Positions 61,866-64,000 of a stretch of 64,000 nt of DNA are shown here, piece by piece. The position numbers and the translations under genes are program-made. How positions within the stretch are numbered: position 1 is the first letter of the stretch; the number at the start of each line of letters is the position of its first letter. The notes under the pieces are model-generated. The model was not told where the DNA came from, searched no databases, and saw nothing but the letters and a program-made list of their open reading frames with translations. The stretch covers positions 1-64,000 of the forward strand of contig CAYZRS010000021.1 of the NCBI GenBank assembly GCA_964480915.1. Direction: 5' to 3'. Source of the DNA: CAWGCE01 sp964480915. GTDB lineage: Bacteria > Planctomycetota > Planctomycetia > Pirellulales > Pirellulaceae.

Positions 61866-62867
61866 TCAATTCGAACTGCCAAGTCCGTCGGCACGATGAC
61901 AAAGACTGCCAAAGAGAGTGGTGTCGGTGGCAGAAATCAGCGATTCGACGCTGCCATCAGCGCGAGCGAAATGCGTACCGCCCGGGTGCCAACTGCCAAA
62001 CATGATGATCGAGTCGGGCCCCCAGTCGTCGTTCATGCCGCTGATCGGATACCCATCGCCACCGATTCTGGAAAAAGATTGCAAGACGTCGCCGTCATAC
62101 ATCGGTGGGTCGTCCGGAAAGAGCCCCAGTTGCTGACGACGGATGTGTTTCTCGCCAAGCAGCAGGGTGTTGCTCAAACCATCGCGAACATGCTTTGGGC
62201 CGATGCGATCGGCCCAACCGTTCGGGGTGTAACCGTCGCACTTCGGGCGACTGGAAGTAATGATTCCGGTTCCCATGCCGCCAAACGAAAACCAAGAAGA
62301 GAAATCGCCATCCGGTTGGGGCTCGGAAAGACTGGTGTCGCCGTGAATGGACGCAAAGTCACCGAGCGCTCCGCCGGTCTGCTCTCGATACCCGCCACAA
62401 CCGCAAGGGGTTGGTTCGAGATCTGCGTAAATGCGAGTTTCCACTGAAACGATCCCGTCGGCTCGTCTCGTCGGACAGGTGAAGAGCGAGCTGGTCGCCG
62501 ATCGGACTTCGGGAGGGTGCGTATGAAAATTCCCGTTGAGGTCCCACCGCTCATAGAGTGACTGTTCTTCCATGTAGGGAAGGACTCGGACAGGCCAAGC
62601 CGGTTGCAGCCCAGCACAGTAGGTGTCGTATTCCCGAGGACGCGCTTCAAGCCTGGCCGGAGGGAATGCCCGCTCGGCCGATTCGAAGTTCAGAACCGCC
62701 AGTGCGACCTGCCGCAAATTGTTCTTGCATTGCAGACCACGCGCTGCTTCTCGCGCAGAGTTTACAGCGGGCAGCAGCATCGTCACGAGGATGCCGATGA
62801 TGGCAATGACGACGAGCAATTCGACAAGCGTGAAGCCGGGGCGATGGCGCGTGGATGATTGTGGCAT
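61866..62867 (-). CDS. DUF1559 domain-containing pseudopilin-like protein
   Basis: 333 residues. N terminus is a type IV prepilin-like signal with GFTLVELLVVIAIIGILVTM (GFTLVE, one membrane helix). The next part, LLPAVNSAREAARGLQCKNN, LRQVALAVLNFESAERAFPP, is the DUF1559 core, and the C terminus has the family HPGGTHFARADGSVESLI segment. Such proteins form large families in planctomycetes and are thought to be pseudopilin-like envelope proteins. It forms an operon with the lipoprotein 12 bp downstream. Confidence 0.93.
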   Translation of the reverse strand: MPQSSTRHRPGFTLVELLVVIAIIGILVTMLLPAVNSAREAARGLQCKNNLRQVALAVLNFESAERAFPPARLEARPREYDTYCAGLQPAWPVRVLPYMEEQSLYERWDLNGNFHTHPPEVRSATSSLFTCPTRRADGIVSVETRIYADLEPTPCGCGGYREQTGGALGDFASIHGDTSLSEPQPDGDFSSWFSFGGMGTGIITSSRPKCDGYTPNGWADRIGPKHVRDGLSNTLLLGEKHIRRQQLGLFPDDPPMYDGDVLQSFSRIGGDGYPISGMNDDWGPDSIIMFGSWHPGGTHFARADGSVESLISATDTTLFGSLCHRADGLGSSN

Positions 62868-63099
62868 GATGGGTCCTGGATCGAGGTCCCCTTAGTATAT
62901 CCAGCATCGCAAAATCGAACAGCGAATTTGTCTCGATCAAGAGGCGGTCGGCCGTATTTTTTGCGAGTTTTGCGGGTTCGAACAGGCTGTGGCCAAAACG
63001 CGAAGGTAATAGGGCCTAAAATCTCCGCTGCTGGCGCTCGGTTGCCGCACCCGTCGCTTCTACCGTGAGCTTGCATACCAACTCTTCATGAAGGATGGC

Positions 63100-64000
63100 A
63101 TGGAAAACGAAAACACCACGGTCCGCCGACATGATCTCGATGCGCTCCGGGCGATCGCCATGCTACTGGGCATTGCCCTGCACGCTGCACTCTCGTTTAC
63201 CGTCTTTCCGTGGGCTGTCCAAGATACGCAGCAGAACGGAATGTTTGGTTTGTTTTTTTTCGCCGTGCACGGCTTTCGCATGCCGCTATTCTTCCTGCTG
63301 AGCGGGTTTTTTACCGCAATGCTCTGGCGAAAGCGCGGCTTGAAGTCGCTCCTTTGGCACCGCTTTCGCCGTATCTTGCTGCCGCTTCTGTTGGGCGGCG
63401 TCACGATCATTCCACTTGTCAATCTTGCCGCCCGGTACGCCTGGGCACCTGCGCAGATTGCGAGTGACGAGCAACCGCCGGCAGCGGAAACCGTGGCAAA
63501 GGATCTCTGGGCGTCGGCCGCCGAGGGGGATGTGATCGCGGTGAAGGCGGCGCTGGAAGAAACCGACGTCAATGAAGCGGACCCAATGATGGGTACGAAT
63601 GCGCTGACGATGGCTGCACTGATGGGGCAGGCGGAAGTTGTCGAATTGCTGATTTCCGAAGGTGCGGACGTCAACCAACGGAATCGAGATCAGGGGACCG
63701 CGTTACACAGCGCAGCCTTCCTCGGTCGAGTCGAATCGGTCCGTTTATTGTTGGAGGCCGGAGCCGATATGGAGATCGTCAATAAAGACGGCGCGACGCC
63801 GAAATTGGCGCTCACCGCGAGTTGGGAACTGACCAAAGCGATCGCAGGCTTTTTAAAGATTCCGGTCGAACGTGAGGAGTTGGAAGCGAATCGCAAGCAG
63901 GTTGCCGAGCTGTTTGCACAGACGGCAGGCGCACCGGACGGTGGCGCAGTAGCGGGGCCGGCCGCAAGCGCCGCCACGACTCAGTTGCGCGAACGCATGA
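63100..64000 (+). CDS. Acyltransferase-family membrane protein with inserted ankyrin repeats (truncated by window end)
   Basis: The start at 63100 has AAGGA 4 bases before it; an ATG at 63088 is also possible. It runs past the window end, 300 residues visible. RRHDLDALRAIAMLLGIALH is the acyltransferase-3 (OafA/OpgC-like) opening with conserved His, then MPLFFLLSGFFTAMLWRKRG and LLPLLLGGVTIIPLVNLAAR as membrane segments. After residue ~115 three ankyrin repeats follow: DLWASAAEGDVIAVKAALEE, NALTMAALMGQAEVVELLIS, TALHSAAFLGRVESVRLLLE. The rest of the acyltransferase must continue beyond the window, so the ankyrins sit in a loop of the transporter-like core. Confidence 0.8.
   Translation, partial: MENENTTVRRHDLDALRAIAMLLGIALHAALSFTVFPWAVQDTQQNGMFGLFFFAVHGFRMPLFFLLSGFFTAMLWRKRGLKSLLWHRFRRILLPLLLGGVTIIPLVNLAARYAWAPAQIASDEQPPAAETVAKDLWASAAEGDVIAVKAALEETDVNEADPMMGTNALTMAALMGQAEVVELLISEGADVNQRNRDQGTALHSAAFLGRVESVRLLLEAGADMEIVNKDGATPKLALTASWELTKAIAGFLKIPVEREELEANRKQVAELFAQTAGAPDGGAVAGPAASAATTQLRERM

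Overview
The window looks like a chromosomal segment of a planctomycete, most likely of the Rhodopirellula/Pirellulaceae group. The evidence is the set of lineage-typical families: a DUF1559 pseudopilin-like protein with a small lipoprotein behind it, two giant secreted proteins carrying the LEPR-xLL N-terminal motif, SHD1 and DUF1570 proteins, PEP-CTERM-type C termini, dockerin-like GDFNGDG modules, CRTAC1/ASPIC-UnbV proteins and an ABC permease fused to an M1 peptidase. No plasmid or phage backbone is visible. Most genes are single or in short runs on both strands.

Layout. 0-9 kb: an SHD1-domain secreted protein, then a minus-strand four-gene run (ABC ATPase, ABC permease/M1 peptidase fusion, a secreted protein of unknown function, and a PQQ-type beta-propeller). 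9-20 kb: an HDOD-GGDEF signalling protein, a DUF1570 protein, a 1123-residue LEPR-xLL metalloprotease, a trypsin-like protease, an esterase, a one-TM protein and a Nei/Fpg-type DNA glycosylase. 20-33 kb: molbindin plus TPR protein, a divergent pair of FG-GAP/ASPIC lipoproteins, a very large Lhr-type helicase, and small conserved genes. 33-46 kb: two PEP-CTERM proteins, a SirB1-type protein, a zinc-ribbon protein, a GGDEF-EAL protein, an LRAT-family protein, an M28 peptidase with propeller and PDZ domains, a CPBP membrane protease and an alpha/beta hydrolase. 46-52.5 kb: an IclR regulator divergent from a complete TRAP transporter (dctP-dctQ-dctM), followed by a secreted six-bladed-propeller protein. 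This looks like an uptake and catabolism locus.

52.5-58.1 kb is the accessory part. It starts at a tRNA-Arg(ACG) gene, whose 3' flank carries a cluster of inverted and direct repeats. Next is a minus-strand tyrosine recombinase that has lost its catalytic core and shifted frame. It is followed by a recognisable integron-type attC site and the left half of a second one, a dockerin/PEP-CTERM protein between them, and orphan hypothetical genes, gene fragments and paralogous remnants. I read this as an eroded mobile region inserted at a tRNA gene, with cassette-type recombination sites inside it. 58.1-64 kb returns to ordinary planctomycete content: an AHSA1-type SRPBCC protein with its ArsR regulator, a beta-solenoid LEPR-xLL protein, the DUF1559 pair, and the start of an acyltransferase with ankyrin repeats inserted between its membrane segments, cut by the window end.

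No rRNA, CRISPR array or intact insertion sequence was seen. All family calls are by eye from motifs and translated sequence; no database search was possible.
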